This document shows positions 5,672 through 12,291 of a DNA stretch of 18,276 nt, piece by piece (the first letter of the stretch is position 1; each line of letters starts with the position of its first letter). Under the pieces are notes generated by a model. The model was not told the DNA's origin. It did not search any database and saw only the letters and a list, made by a program, of their open reading frames with translations. Source of the stretch: Candidatus Pacearchaeota archaeon (GTDB lineage Archaea > Nanobdellota > Nanobdellia > Pacearchaeales > GW2011-AR1); assembly GCA_023140635.1 (NCBI GenBank), contig JAGLLG010000018.1, positions 1-18,276 on the forward strand, in the 5' to 3' direction. The position numbers were made by a program, and so were the translations under genes.

Positions 5672-6300
5672 TTTCTATAATCCTTCAAACACTTATTTAA
5701 TTCTTCTTTCTTCAAAACCAGATAAGGAAATTTCTGCCTCAACTCATTTGAATAACCTCTTGGAACAGAAACACTCAAAACATCTTTTCCAATTTCTTTA
5801 ATCAGATTAAACGCGGGAACAAAATCAGCATCGCCAGAAATCAAAACACAACAATCCACATTTTCCTGTATAGCTTCCTTAACCATATCAACAGCAATCC
5901 ACACATCAATTCCCTTTTCTTTCTTCTGATTATCCGCAATGTCCAAAAAAGCCTCGTCGACAATTGGCTTACAAACCTCACACAAGTCCCAAGATTCAAC
6001 CATCTCCTTCCTTTTTTTCTTTAACTCTTTTGTTGAAAGCTTCTGCAATTTACGGGTAATTACCTTAATCTTTTGCTTTTGCAAATTAGATAGAAAACTC
6101 ATATGCTGAATATATTTTAATTTATTGTCTTCAATGTCTGGAACAGAAGTATACCACCTTATTTCTAAAATATCCAACTCATATTTTTTAGAAACGATAT
6201 CACCAAACTTACAGATATCGACGCTACTTGGTTTAAAATAATATTTTAAATTATGATACCAATTGTTTGCATCAATAAAAATAATAGCCTTTTTATCCAT
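5668..6300 (-). CDS. NYN-domain (LabA/DUF88-type) putative ribonuclease
   Basis: A 210-residue PIN-like NYN domain protein. AIIFIDANNWYH (residues 5-16) holds the first catalytic Asp, KGIDVWIAVDM (129-139) the second, and LISGDADFVPA (153-163) the third acidic cluster. These are hallmarks of NYN/DUF88 nucleases, which cleave RNA. A CEVC pair (107-110) sits in a basic insert and may bind zinc or RNA. ATG 6300 is chosen over an upstream ATG at 6333 because GGAGGTG (6306-6312) lies 5 nt before it, a strong Shine-Dalgarno site. A leader of about 65 nt with a GC-rich hairpin precedes it. Its stop overlaps the PIN gene by GTGA, making a two-nuclease operon. Confidence 0.88.
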   Translation of the reverse strand: MDKKAIIFIDANNWYHNLKYYFKPSSVDICKFGDIVSKKYELDILEIRWYTSVPDIEDNKLKYIQHMSFLSNLQKQKIKVITRKLQKLSTKELKKKRKEMVESWDLCEVCKPIVDEAFLDIADNQKKEKGIDVWIAVDMVKEAIQENVDCCVLISGDADFVPAFNLIKEIGKDVLSVSVPRGYSNELRQKFPYLVLKKEELNKCLKDYRK

Positions 6301-6305
6301 AAAAA

Positions 6306-6312
6306 CACCTCC
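6306..6312 (-). promoter_or_regulatory. Strong Shine-Dalgarno site of the NYN gene
   Basis: GGAGGTG on the minus strand lies 5 nt from the ATG at 6300. It decides the start and is unusual in a window where most first genes appear leaderless. Confidence 0.75.
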
Positions 6313-6325
6313 AAGGAACATAAAA

Positions 6326-6354
6326 CCCGGCATATCCTTGCGGGTAACACCGGG
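6326..6354 (-). promoter_or_regulatory. GC-rich hairpin in the leader of the NYN-PIN operon
   Basis: CCCGG (minus strand, from 6354) can pair with CCGGG ending at 6326, closing a 19-nt loop that contains ACCCGCAAGGAT. It lies between the probable transcription start (near 6367, from AATATAAA around 6388-6396) and the Shine-Dalgarno site, in an otherwise AT-rich intergenic stretch. It could be a regulatory RNA structure. No known riboswitch is recognised. Confidence 0.4.
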
Positions 6355-6440
6355 GACTTAAAGTAGAATTAAACATACAATCCAGTTTATATTTGTTTCG
6401 TTTTCTAATTAATTCAATATGGAGAGTTAGGTATTTCATT

Positions 6441-6983
6441 TTACCAAGGTAATACATTTATGTAAATAGGAGATTTAGTTTTCAAAATTTTCCCCACAAA
6501 ATTGTCTTTGCCGTTATAATATATTCCATCTCCATCATCATCTTTAATTATTTCTCCTGTTTTCTTATTTTTATAAATAAATCTTTTAATAAAACCTTTT
6601 TTTATTTCAAGGCCTGCTTTTTTGCAAAATTGAGTTTTATCAGTGAAACCCAGGGCTGTCTTGTTTGTTTTTTTGAGATAGGTAATCATTACTGAAATCA
6701 AAATTCTACCGTATCCAATTCCTTTTTTAGATGCAATAAGACAACAAATCCCAAAGATATTATAGGATTTATCCAGATAATTAATTTTTATTGGACGAAG
6801 TCCAACCAACGCTACAGTTCTATTATTGTCTTTTAGAAAAAAGAAAACAGTATTTGGCTCATAATCTTTTCTGAAACTTACCCTAGCATTTCTGCCCCAT
6901 TCTCTGACCCTCAATCTATTTATCAAATCTCTTTCTTTCTTTGAAAAATCTTTTACCTTTTTACTTTCAATCCGAATCCTCAT
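6441..6983 (-). CDS. GNAT-family N-acetyltransferase
   Basis: A 180-residue acetyltransferase of the GNAT fold. The central strand VALVGLRPI, the strand GICCLIA (79-84) and the acetyl-CoA pyrophosphate loop SKKGIGYGRIL (85-95) are followed by the helix SVMITYLKK and FCKKAGLEI (119-127), typical of the last part of the domain. The substrate is not evident. ATG 6983 overlaps the stop of the helix-turn-helix-like gene (ATGA), so they form an operon. Unlike neighbouring minus-strand genes, its two strands have nearly equal G and C, a compositional difference that may mean later acquisition. Confidence 0.82.
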   Translation of the reverse strand: MRIRIESKKVKDFSKKERDLINRLRVREWGRNARVSFRKDYEPNTVFFFLKDNNRTVALVGLRPIKINYLDKSYNIFGICCLIASKKGIGYGRILISVMITYLKKTNKTALGFTDKTQFCKKAGLEIKKGFIKRFIYKNKKTGEIIKDDDGDGIYYNGKDNFVGKILKTKSPIYINVLPW

Positions 6984-7540
6984 CCGAAAATCTCCTCCGC
7001 AATCTTAACTCTCTCAACAACAGGCATACTAATCGCAAATTTTGAATCACCAATATGAGACTGCCCAATATAAGACGCCAAGTCCCATAAACTTACACCA
7101 AGAAGTTCCGCAGTCTGCTCCGACGACAAACCATGCTCATAAAGTTTAAACGCCTTATTAATCTCAGCCTTCCGAAAAATATCCTTAACATATTGACCCA
7201 GATTACCTGAAATCTCATTCAGCGAGTTACGAATCTTTCCAAGATAGACCCTAGTCTCTTCAATATCCTCTTTCTCAAGAGCTAAAATTGCCGATGCAAG
7301 ATCCTTAATCATCGCACCATAAAATCTCTTCCAACCATCCATCTCCCGATAATGCTCACGCTCAAGAATCTTACTCAAAGAATAAACCAAAACAGCGACG
7401 ATAATATTGTCCGCATCCTGAGAAATAGCCGCAGAATGAACTGTTTGATTTGATAACACTTTTATTTCATGAGAGTTATCTTCTTTAATAAATTTCTTAG
7501 TCTCTTTTAAAATCCTCAAAACATTCCCGATCTCTTTCAT
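6980..7540 (-). CDS. Conserved hypothetical protein with a helix-turn-helix-like segment
   Basis: A 186-residue mostly helical protein. Residues 1-60 hold a conserved-looking segment (SNQTVHSAAISQDADNII), 60-130 are helical, and 136-160 (HGLSSEQTAELLGVSLWDLASYIG) look like a helix-turn-helix. DNA binding is therefore possible, although not shown. ATG 7540 is chosen over in-frame upstream starts because the TATA box TTATATAA (7561-7568) is centred 24.5 nt away. That same box also serves the divergent PIN gene. The gene is coupled to the GNAT gene through a 4-nt overlap. I do not recognise a named family. Confidence 0.75.
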   Translation of the reverse strand: MKEIGNVLRILKETKKFIKEDNSHEIKVLSNQTVHSAAISQDADNIIVAVLVYSLSKILEREHYREMDGWKRFYGAMIKDLASAILALEKEDIEETRVYLGKIRNSLNEISGNLGQYVKDIFRKAEINKAFKLYEHGLSSEQTAELLGVSLWDLASYIGQSHIGDSKFAISMPVVERVKIAEEIFG

Positions 7541-7560
7541 ACGAGTTCTACGAAGAGAAG

Positions 7561-7568
7561 TTATATAA
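7561..7568. promoter_or_regulatory. Palindromic TATA box shared by two divergent genes
   Basis: TTATATAA reads the same on both strands. Its centre (7564.5) is 24.5 nt from the minus-strand ATG at 7540 and 26.5 nt from the plus-strand ATG at 7591, so one box can place leaderless transcripts in both directions. The start codons are separated by 50 nt. Confidence 0.6.
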
Positions 7569-7590
7569 ATCTTCTCAAGCTTATAATATA

Positions 7591-7974
7591 ATGAAAATCT
7601 TACTAGACACAAACTTCATTTTAACCTGTGTAAAACAAAAGATAGACTTTGATAGCATTGCAAACGCTCTTCTTGACGAACAAATAGGATGGATTGTCCC
7701 ACAAGAAGTTTTGAATGAATTGGGGAATTTAAAAGATAAAAAAGATATCAAAATAAATGACAAAAATGCCGCAAGATTAAGCTTCGAAATATTACAAACA
7801 ATCAAGCCAGAAATTATAAAACTCAAAGGGAATAATCCCAATGTAGACATTAAAATAGTAAACTATGTCTCTGGAAAAAATATTATTCTAGCGACACTAG
7901 ACAAAAATCTAAAAGACAGAGTATCTAATAAAATTCTAACAATTCGGAACAAGAAAAACTTAGAGATTATTTAG
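7591..7974 (+). CDS. PIN-domain protein (FCF1/VapC-like putative ribonuclease)
   Basis: A 127-residue single-domain PIN protein, normal length for the family. KILLDTNFIL gives D6, PQEVLNEL gives an acidic residue near 39-43, NVDIKIVNY gives D86 and ATLDKNLKDR gives D104. These form the acidic metal-binding set of PIN ribonucleases. The pattern with TLDKNLKDRV and a final KILTIRNKKNL recalls the archaeal FCF1-like group more than classical VapC toxins. No antitoxin gene lies upstream; instead it is divergent from a helix-turn-helix-like gene over a shared TATA box. Its 3' end overlaps the convergent CCA-adding enzyme gene by 15 nt. Confidence 0.85.
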   Translation: MKILLDTNFILTCVKQKIDFDSIANALLDEQIGWIVPQEVLNELGNLKDKKDIKINDKNAARLSFEILQTIKPEIIKLKGNNPNVDIKIVNYVSGKNIILATLDKNLKDRVSNKILTIRNKKNLEII

Positions 7975-9195
7975 CTTCCCACTAACACCCATCTCACCCT
8001 CAAATTTCTTAATCAACTTAAAAACGTCTTTGATACTAGTATCTTTTCTAAACCACCAATAACCCTTTTTCTTAAAAGCCTTTTTACCTTTTGCTTTCTT
8101 AAAACTTTTGACAGCGTTAGTCAATCCAAAAGAAGGACCTCTAACTTCAATCTTCTTTTTTTCCCCGACAACTAAATATCCCTTAGATTTTTTACCCTCT
8201 CCAGAATAATCAAATTCCTTGGCTAAAACTTTTTGTTGTTTTCTCCCTAGTTCGCTAACAAAAAAATCAAAAAACTTCTTCATCTTAGTACCTGCAATAT
8301 CACCTTCCTGCCTCGAAGTCTCCAAATCAATCTTAACAAAGACTGCCTTCTTACCTGCAAGATTCTTCAAGCTATCAACATCAATCGACTTCCACTCAAA
8401 AAACTTCAACGAGGGGGACTTCAAAAACTTCTTCGCAATAATATTAAACTTTTCAAAAGTCTCCTTACCAAGCCCGGCTGTAATATTTCTATACTTATAA
8501 GTTGGATCAACCAAAACAATAGGTCCTGTAAGCTTCGACGCATTCAACTCACCAAGAACCTCTCGCTCATTTCTAAAGTGTTTAAAAGGATCAATAACTC
8601 GTCGCCTAGAAATCCCCCTCAAGAACTTAATAAAACCACCAAAATATATCACTAATACCTCTAATGAATAACCACTAAAACCTCGAACATAACTCTCCGC
8701 ACCATAACACCTATTTGCCCAACAAAACGCTTTAGCCAATTTAATTTCATCGCTAATTCTTGGATTCTTTTTTATTTCACCAGCAATATATTTCACGTGA
8801 GCAAGCGAAACATCAGTCACATTCTCGGCTAATTCAGGATTTTTATTTTTCACAACCGGGACAATCTCCAATAAAACACCTTCGCAAACAATTTGAAAGT
8901 AATCCCTTGACCCATGAACCTTCTTCAACCGTCCAGGCAACTTAAGTTTTTTCAAAATACCCTCAAGCTTCAAAATCTCCTCACTACAATCAAACACAAC
9001 AAAAATATCAACATCTTGCAAACCCTTCTTCCTAACCAAAGTCTCCTTAGCCAAGCTCCCCCCAACATAAGCCTTAATATTCTTAGAACTAAGCTGTTTA
9101 ATAAACTCCCTAGAAACTTTCTTCAAATTCAAAATCTCCTCACGAGAAAGCGAAATATTTTCGAGCTCTTTTTCCAAAATACTCTTCATACCCAT
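7960..9195 (-). CDS. cca: Archaeal CCA-adding enzyme (class I tRNA nucleotidyltransferase)
   Basis: A 411-residue protein, slightly shorter than the usual archaeal enzyme of about 430-450. It builds or repairs the 3' CCA of tRNAs. The nucleotidyltransferase signature is GGSLAKET (45-52) followed by DVDIFVVFD with D61 and D63, and the third acidic position is E110 in LLEIVPVV. RNA- and nucleotide-binding helices follow, with DEIKLAKAF and YGAESYVRGFSGYSLEVL (about 164-181), the best family marker. The tail domain is very Lys-rich. The tRNA-Trp gene here lacks an encoded CCA, consistent with need for this enzyme. A TATA-like TTTAATAA region lies about 24 nt before ATG 9195; ATG 9189 is an alternative start. 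Confidence 0.93.
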   Translation of the reverse strand: MGMKSILEKELENISLSREEILNLKKVSREFIKQLSSKNIKAYVGGSLAKETLVRKKGLQDVDIFVVFDCSEEILKLEGILKKLKLPGRLKKVHGSRDYFQIVCEGVLLEIVPVVKNKNPELAENVTDVSLAHVKYIAGEIKKNPRISDEIKLAKAFCWANRCYGAESYVRGFSGYSLEVLVIYFGGFIKFLRGISRRRVIDPFKHFRNEREVLGELNASKLTGPIVLVDPTYKYRNITAGLGKETFEKFNIIAKKFLKSPSLKFFEWKSIDVDSLKNLAGKKAVFVKIDLETSRQEGDIAGTKMKKFFDFFVSELGRKQQKVLAKEFDYSGEGKKSKGYLVVGEKKKIEVRGPSFGLTNAVKSFKKAKGKKAFKKKGYWWFRKDTSIKDVFKLIKKFEGEMGVSGKLNNL

Positions 9196-9253
9196 ATCCT
9201 AAATAAAGAAAATTAGTTTATTAAAGTTTACAATAGAGAGAACTATCTAAAGT

Positions 9254-9622
9254 TTACATCCTTTCAATATCAATCAGATACTTTCCTTCCTGCAACTTAA
9301 AAATAATCGGTCGTCTATTCATCAAAGAAACAATATCGATCTCAAATTGTCCTGGTTTCAAAACTCGAATACTTTCCAAATCCAAAATCACTGGCTTAGA
9401 TTCATCCTCAATTTTTAAGATAGCCCTTACATCTTCTTCAATTTTCTTTTTATCTACTGTATCAAACTCTGGGATTAACGTCTCCTTCGATTCCTTTATT
9501 TGCGCCACTTGTTCATCACGAATATAGAAGAAAAACTTCCCACTGCAACTATTACAACCCTCTAGAATCTCTCTACTTCCAACTTCAACTATTTTTCCGC
9601 AATGTACGCATTGGTGTGGCAT
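9254..9622 (-). CDS. OapC/ArvC-family zinc-ribbon protein
   Basis: A 122-residue protein. The N-terminal zinc ribbon is CVHCGK (C5, C8) with EGCNSCSGKFFFY (C23, C26). After a charged linker, a small C-terminal beta domain begins ESIRVLKPGQFEIDIVSLM and ends with a YLIDIER strand. This two-part layout fits the archaeal Zn-ribbon proteins named OapC/ArvC, whose molecular role in archaea is not settled. ATG 9622 is used rather than 9637 because it matches MPHQC starts of the family and a TATA-like TTTATTAA is centred about 25 nt upstream. Confidence 0.82.
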   Translation of the reverse strand: MPHQCVHCGKIVEVGSREILEGCNSCSGKFFFYIRDEQVAQIKESKETLIPEFDTVDKKKIEEDVRAILKIEDESKPVILDLESIRVLKPGQFEIDIVSLMNRRPIIFKLQEGKYLIDIERM

Positions 9623-9659
9623 ATAAATACAAATCACGAGAAATTAATAAATGTTTGTG

Positions 9660-9935
9660 TTACTTCTTCTTAACCTTAACACCCTGAGTCTTTCTCCGAG
9701 CAATCATAATAAATACAAAAAGAGAAATTAAAAATACAACACCAAATTTAGACCAAGAGTTAATAACAAGTTTACTAATCTGGAGATAATTCGCAGCAAG
9801 AACATTCACTCCAACCAATAAACCTAAAGCAATCTGCCCTTTCCAATTAATCGGAATCCAACCCCACCCAGCACTTTTAGATTCAACAGATTTTCTAAAC
9901 CAGAAATCCTCTACACTCTTTTTCCTCTTCACCAT
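9660..9935 (-). CDS. Small membrane protein, two predicted helices
   Basis: A 91-residue protein of unknown function. A basic N-terminus (VKRKK) is followed by an aromatic stretch with SAGWGWIP. Hydrophobic helices lie at about residues 30-50 and 61-80, and the tail is basic, beginning ARRKTQ. Both ends are positively charged, so both probably face the cytoplasm. Transcription starts from the palindromic TTTATAAA at 9958-9965, which also serves the divergent methyltransferase gene. Divergent pairing with a tRNA-modification gene does not by itself suggest a shared function. Confidence 0.72.
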   Translation of the reverse strand: MVKRKKSVEDFWFRKSVESKSAGWGWIPINWKGQIALGLLVGVNVLAANYLQISKLVINSWSKFGVVFLISLFVFIMIARRKTQGVKVKKK

Positions 9936-9957
9936 TAAATAAACTGAATCAACAACC

Positions 9958-9965
9958 TTTATAAA
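9958..9965. promoter_or_regulatory. Palindromic TATA box shared by a second divergent gene pair
   Basis: TTTATAAA reads the same on both strands. Its centre (9961.5) is 26.5 nt from the minus-strand ATG at 9935 and 24.5 nt from the plus-strand ATG at 9986. The start codons are 50 nt apart, exactly as in the pair around 7564. Confidence 0.6.
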
Positions 9966-9985
9966 ATTTCCTAATAGTTAATTAT

Positions 9986-10771
9986 ATGAGAAAAATCCCT
10001 CAAGACATAATCGGAGACATTGCAATTTTAAAATTCCCTAGACGAACAATCTGGCTAATAAGAAAACTAAAAGCAAAGAAATTCTTAAAAGAACACAAAG
10101 CTGTAAAAACTGTCCTAGAGAAAACAGAAGGGTTTTCAGGGAAACTTAGAACATTAAAAACAAAACATTTAGCAGGCATCAAAACAAAGGAAGCAATCTA
10201 TAGAGAAAATAACTGCATCTTCAAATATAACGTAGACGAATCATATTTTTCACCAAGATTATCAAACGAACGAAAAGTAATTGCGGATGAAGTAGTTAAG
10301 CTATCCAAGAAAAAAGGAACAAAAATTCTCGTCATGTTTGCAGGAATTTCTCCGTACCCGATAGTTATAGCAAAAAAATTGAAACAAGCAAAAAAACAAG
10401 CAACAATAATTTCAAACGAACTAAACAAGAAAGCGAATATTGCAGGAGAGAAAAACCTTCTTCTAAATAAATTTCAAAATAACATAACCCTCATTGAAGG
10501 AGATGCAAAAAAACTTCCAACAAAACTAAAAGAAAAATTTGACATTATCTTAATGCCACGACCAAACCTCAAAGATACCTTTCTAAAAACCGCACTTAAA
10601 CTTTCAAAAAAAGGAACTACAATTTTCTATCACGGATTCGGAACAGAAAGAGAAGTTCTTGACGAGATAAAAAAAGACACAATCAATAAAGTAAGGAAAA
10701 TCTCAATAAGAAAAGCGGGTGACATTGGACCACACAAATACCGTTGGCAAGCAAAGTTTAAGGTTAGATAG
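9986..10771 (+). CDS. Trm5/Tyw2-like tRNA (guanine-37) methyltransferase
   Basis: A 261-residue class I SAM-dependent methyltransferase. It has the Trm5 entry motif IGDIAIL (9-15), FSGKLRTLKTKHLAG (50-64), DESYFSPRLSNER (84-96), SAM motif I ILVMFAGISP (114-123), a ISNELNKKA acidic strand (142-150) and the late GDIGPHKYRW (245-254). Trm5 methylates N1 of G37 next to the anticodon; Tyw2 relatives act in wyosine synthesis. It is shorter than typical Trm5 (about 330), mainly lacking the N-terminal D1 domain. The usual N-x-P catalytic motif appears as MPRP (190-193), without the Asn. It converges with the MaoC-like gene, overlapping it by 8 nt. Confidence 0.8.
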   Translation: MRKIPQDIIGDIAILKFPRRTIWLIRKLKAKKFLKEHKAVKTVLEKTEGFSGKLRTLKTKHLAGIKTKEAIYRENNCIFKYNVDESYFSPRLSNERKVIADEVVKLSKKKGTKILVMFAGISPYPIVIAKKLKQAKKQATIISNELNKKANIAGEKNLLLNKFQNNITLIEGDAKKLPTKLKEKFDIILMPRPNLKDTFLKTALKLSKKGTTIFYHGFGTEREVLDEIKKDTINKVRKISIRKAGDIGPHKYRWQAKFKVR

Positions 10772-11477
10772 AAACAGGTAAAACCTTAGCTTTTCCAACA
10801 GCAACAACACCATCTCCAGAAGTCCAATACAAATCTAACTTACACAACCTTTCGTGAATACTTTCCTCTCCAACAGCAATACTAATCTTCCTCAAATCGA
10901 AAGACTTACAAATCTCTATCGATTGATAAGCATGAACTCCTCCTAATCTTTTAGACTTAGCATACTCAAGCAAGGCAGGAGCAGACAGTGCCATTAGATA
11001 CATCTCAGGATTAGAAAACCTTCTACTACTAAATTTAATAGAATCTAAAAAATCCTCTATTTTACTTTCAGTCGCTGAAAAATCATTAGAATAAGCAATC
11101 TTTTTTGGTAAAGGAACAATTCTATTTGTTGGTTTTCCAAGAACGATATTTCCTTTACAAACTAAATCATCATCCTTATAAAATGAACATTCCTCTTTTG
11201 AAATCTCATCGCCATCATAAACTGGCTTCTTAAAACAAAATTCTGCCTCTCGGATCCGGGAATCCCCTTGAAAATGTGCAGCCAAATACATACCTGGAGC
11301 CACAACATCTTCTAGTTTAGCTTTCTTAGCCGCAGTGACATCTCGATGGATAGGATTAGTATCTCCTACAGCATCAGCATATTTCATCCACGCATTCATA
11401 GAGACGTTTATTTTCTCCATAGAATTATCATTGTAGGACCGATTAAAAACTTTGGTATACTTATAATAGCTCATCAA
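10764..11477 (-). CDS. MaoC-like hot-dog-fold dehydratase family protein
   Basis: A 237-residue protein. The first half carries the R-hydratase-type motif YADAVGDTNPIHRD (33-46) with the catalytic-type D39 and H44, then VVAPGMYLAAH (58-68), as in MaoC/(R)-specific enoyl-CoA hydratases. The second half (about 150-237, with NPEMYLMALSAPALLEYAK) looks like a second, non-catalytic hot-dog, giving a double-hot-dog layout. The substrate is unknown, and in an archaeon a bacterial type fatty acid role is not assumed. Either ATG 11477 or ATG 11474 may start it; a TATA-like TATTTTAT lies about 24 nt before the latter. The promoter region to dph5 is 65 bp. Confidence 0.78.
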   Translation of the reverse strand: MMSYYKYTKVFNRSYNDNSMEKINVSMNAWMKYADAVGDTNPIHRDVTAAKKAKLEDVVAPGMYLAAHFQGDSRIREAEFCFKKPVYDGDEISKEECSFYKDDDLVCKGNIVLGKPTNRIVPLPKKIAYSNDFSATESKIEDFLDSIKFSSRRFSNPEMYLMALSAPALLEYAKSKRLGGVHAYQSIEICKSFDLRKISIAVGEESIHERLCKLDLYWTSGDGVVAVGKAKVLPVSI

Positions 11478-11542
11478 AACATTAAATTTAAGATAAAATA
11501 TCTGAACAATAACCTTAAAACCCTAAATTTCCTCCCGTAAAT

Positions 11543-12271
11543 ATGACGTTTAACCTAGTAGGAATTGGTCTCAACAAAGAATCACTCTCAGTGGATGCTC
11601 TAAAAGTCCTAAAAACATGCGATAAAATCTATCTAGAAAATTATACTGTAAACTTCCCTTATCCTCTTAATGAATTAGAAAAAGAACTCGGATTAAAATT
11701 TATTGAATTAAAAAGAGCTTCAATAGAAGATGAATCAATTATTGAAGAATCGAAAGATCAAAACATAGCACTCTTAGTTTATGGAGATTCACTTTCTGCA
11801 ACTACACATATTCAGCTAATTCTAGAATGTAAAAAACAGAAAATTGAATATCGGATTTTTCACAATGCTTCAATTATAACTGCAATCGCAGAAACAGGAC
11901 TTCAACCTTACAAATTTGGAAAAACGGCTTCAATGCCCAACTGGGAAGAACATACAAACAAACCAACCTCATTTATGAACTACATCAAAGAAAATCAGTC
12001 CATAAAAGCGCACACTTTAATTCTAACAGACATCGGACTCACAATCGAAAATGCAATAGACCAACTAGGAGAAGCATCCAAAAAAGAAGACGTTAAAATT
12101 CCTGGAAAAATTATAGTATGTTCAAACATTGGAACTAAAAATCAAGAGATATTCTATGATTCCCTAAACAATTTAAAAGAGATCGAAATGCCTTTTTGTC
12201 TAATCATTCCAAGCGAAATGCACTTTCTAGAAGAAGAAGCTTTAGAAAAGTTAAAAGATAAACTTAAATAA
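11543..12271 (+). CDS. dph5: Diphthine synthase
   Basis: A 242-residue SAM-dependent methyltransferase of the tetrapyrrole methylase fold, which methylates the modified histidine of elongation factor 2 on the way to diphthamide. Visible marks are FNLVGIGL (3-10), SVDALKVLKTCDKIYLENYT (16-35), GDSLSATTH (81-89) where most archaea have GDP-x-x-ATTH, FHNASIITAIAETGLQPYKFGKTASM (106-131), and LTDIG. Length is a little below the usual 255-265. Only a weak TATA-like CTTAAAAC lies near 11514-11521. ileS begins 20 nt after its stop on the same strand, so the two probably form an operon. Confidence 0.93.
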   Translation: MTFNLVGIGLNKESLSVDALKVLKTCDKIYLENYTVNFPYPLNELEKELGLKFIELKRASIEDESIIEESKDQNIALLVYGDSLSATTHIQLILECKKQKIEYRIFHNASIITAIAETGLQPYKFGKTASMPNWEEHTNKPTSFMNYIKENQSIKAHTLILTDIGLTIENAIDQLGEASKKEDVKIPGKIIVCSNIGTKNQEIFYDSLNNLKEIEMPFCLIIPSEMHFLEEEALEKLKDKLK

Positions 12272-12291
12272 TTCAAGTATAACAAACTAAT

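Noticed and set aside
6301..6333. ATG at 6333 as start of the NYN gene
   Set aside because: The perfect Shine-Dalgarno site before ATG 6300 and the match of MDKKAIIFID to family starts favour the shorter form.
7591..7974. VapBC-type toxin-antitoxin system
   Set aside because: No small antitoxin gene precedes the PIN gene. The divergent 186-residue protein is much larger than usual antitoxins and is coupled to a GNAT gene.
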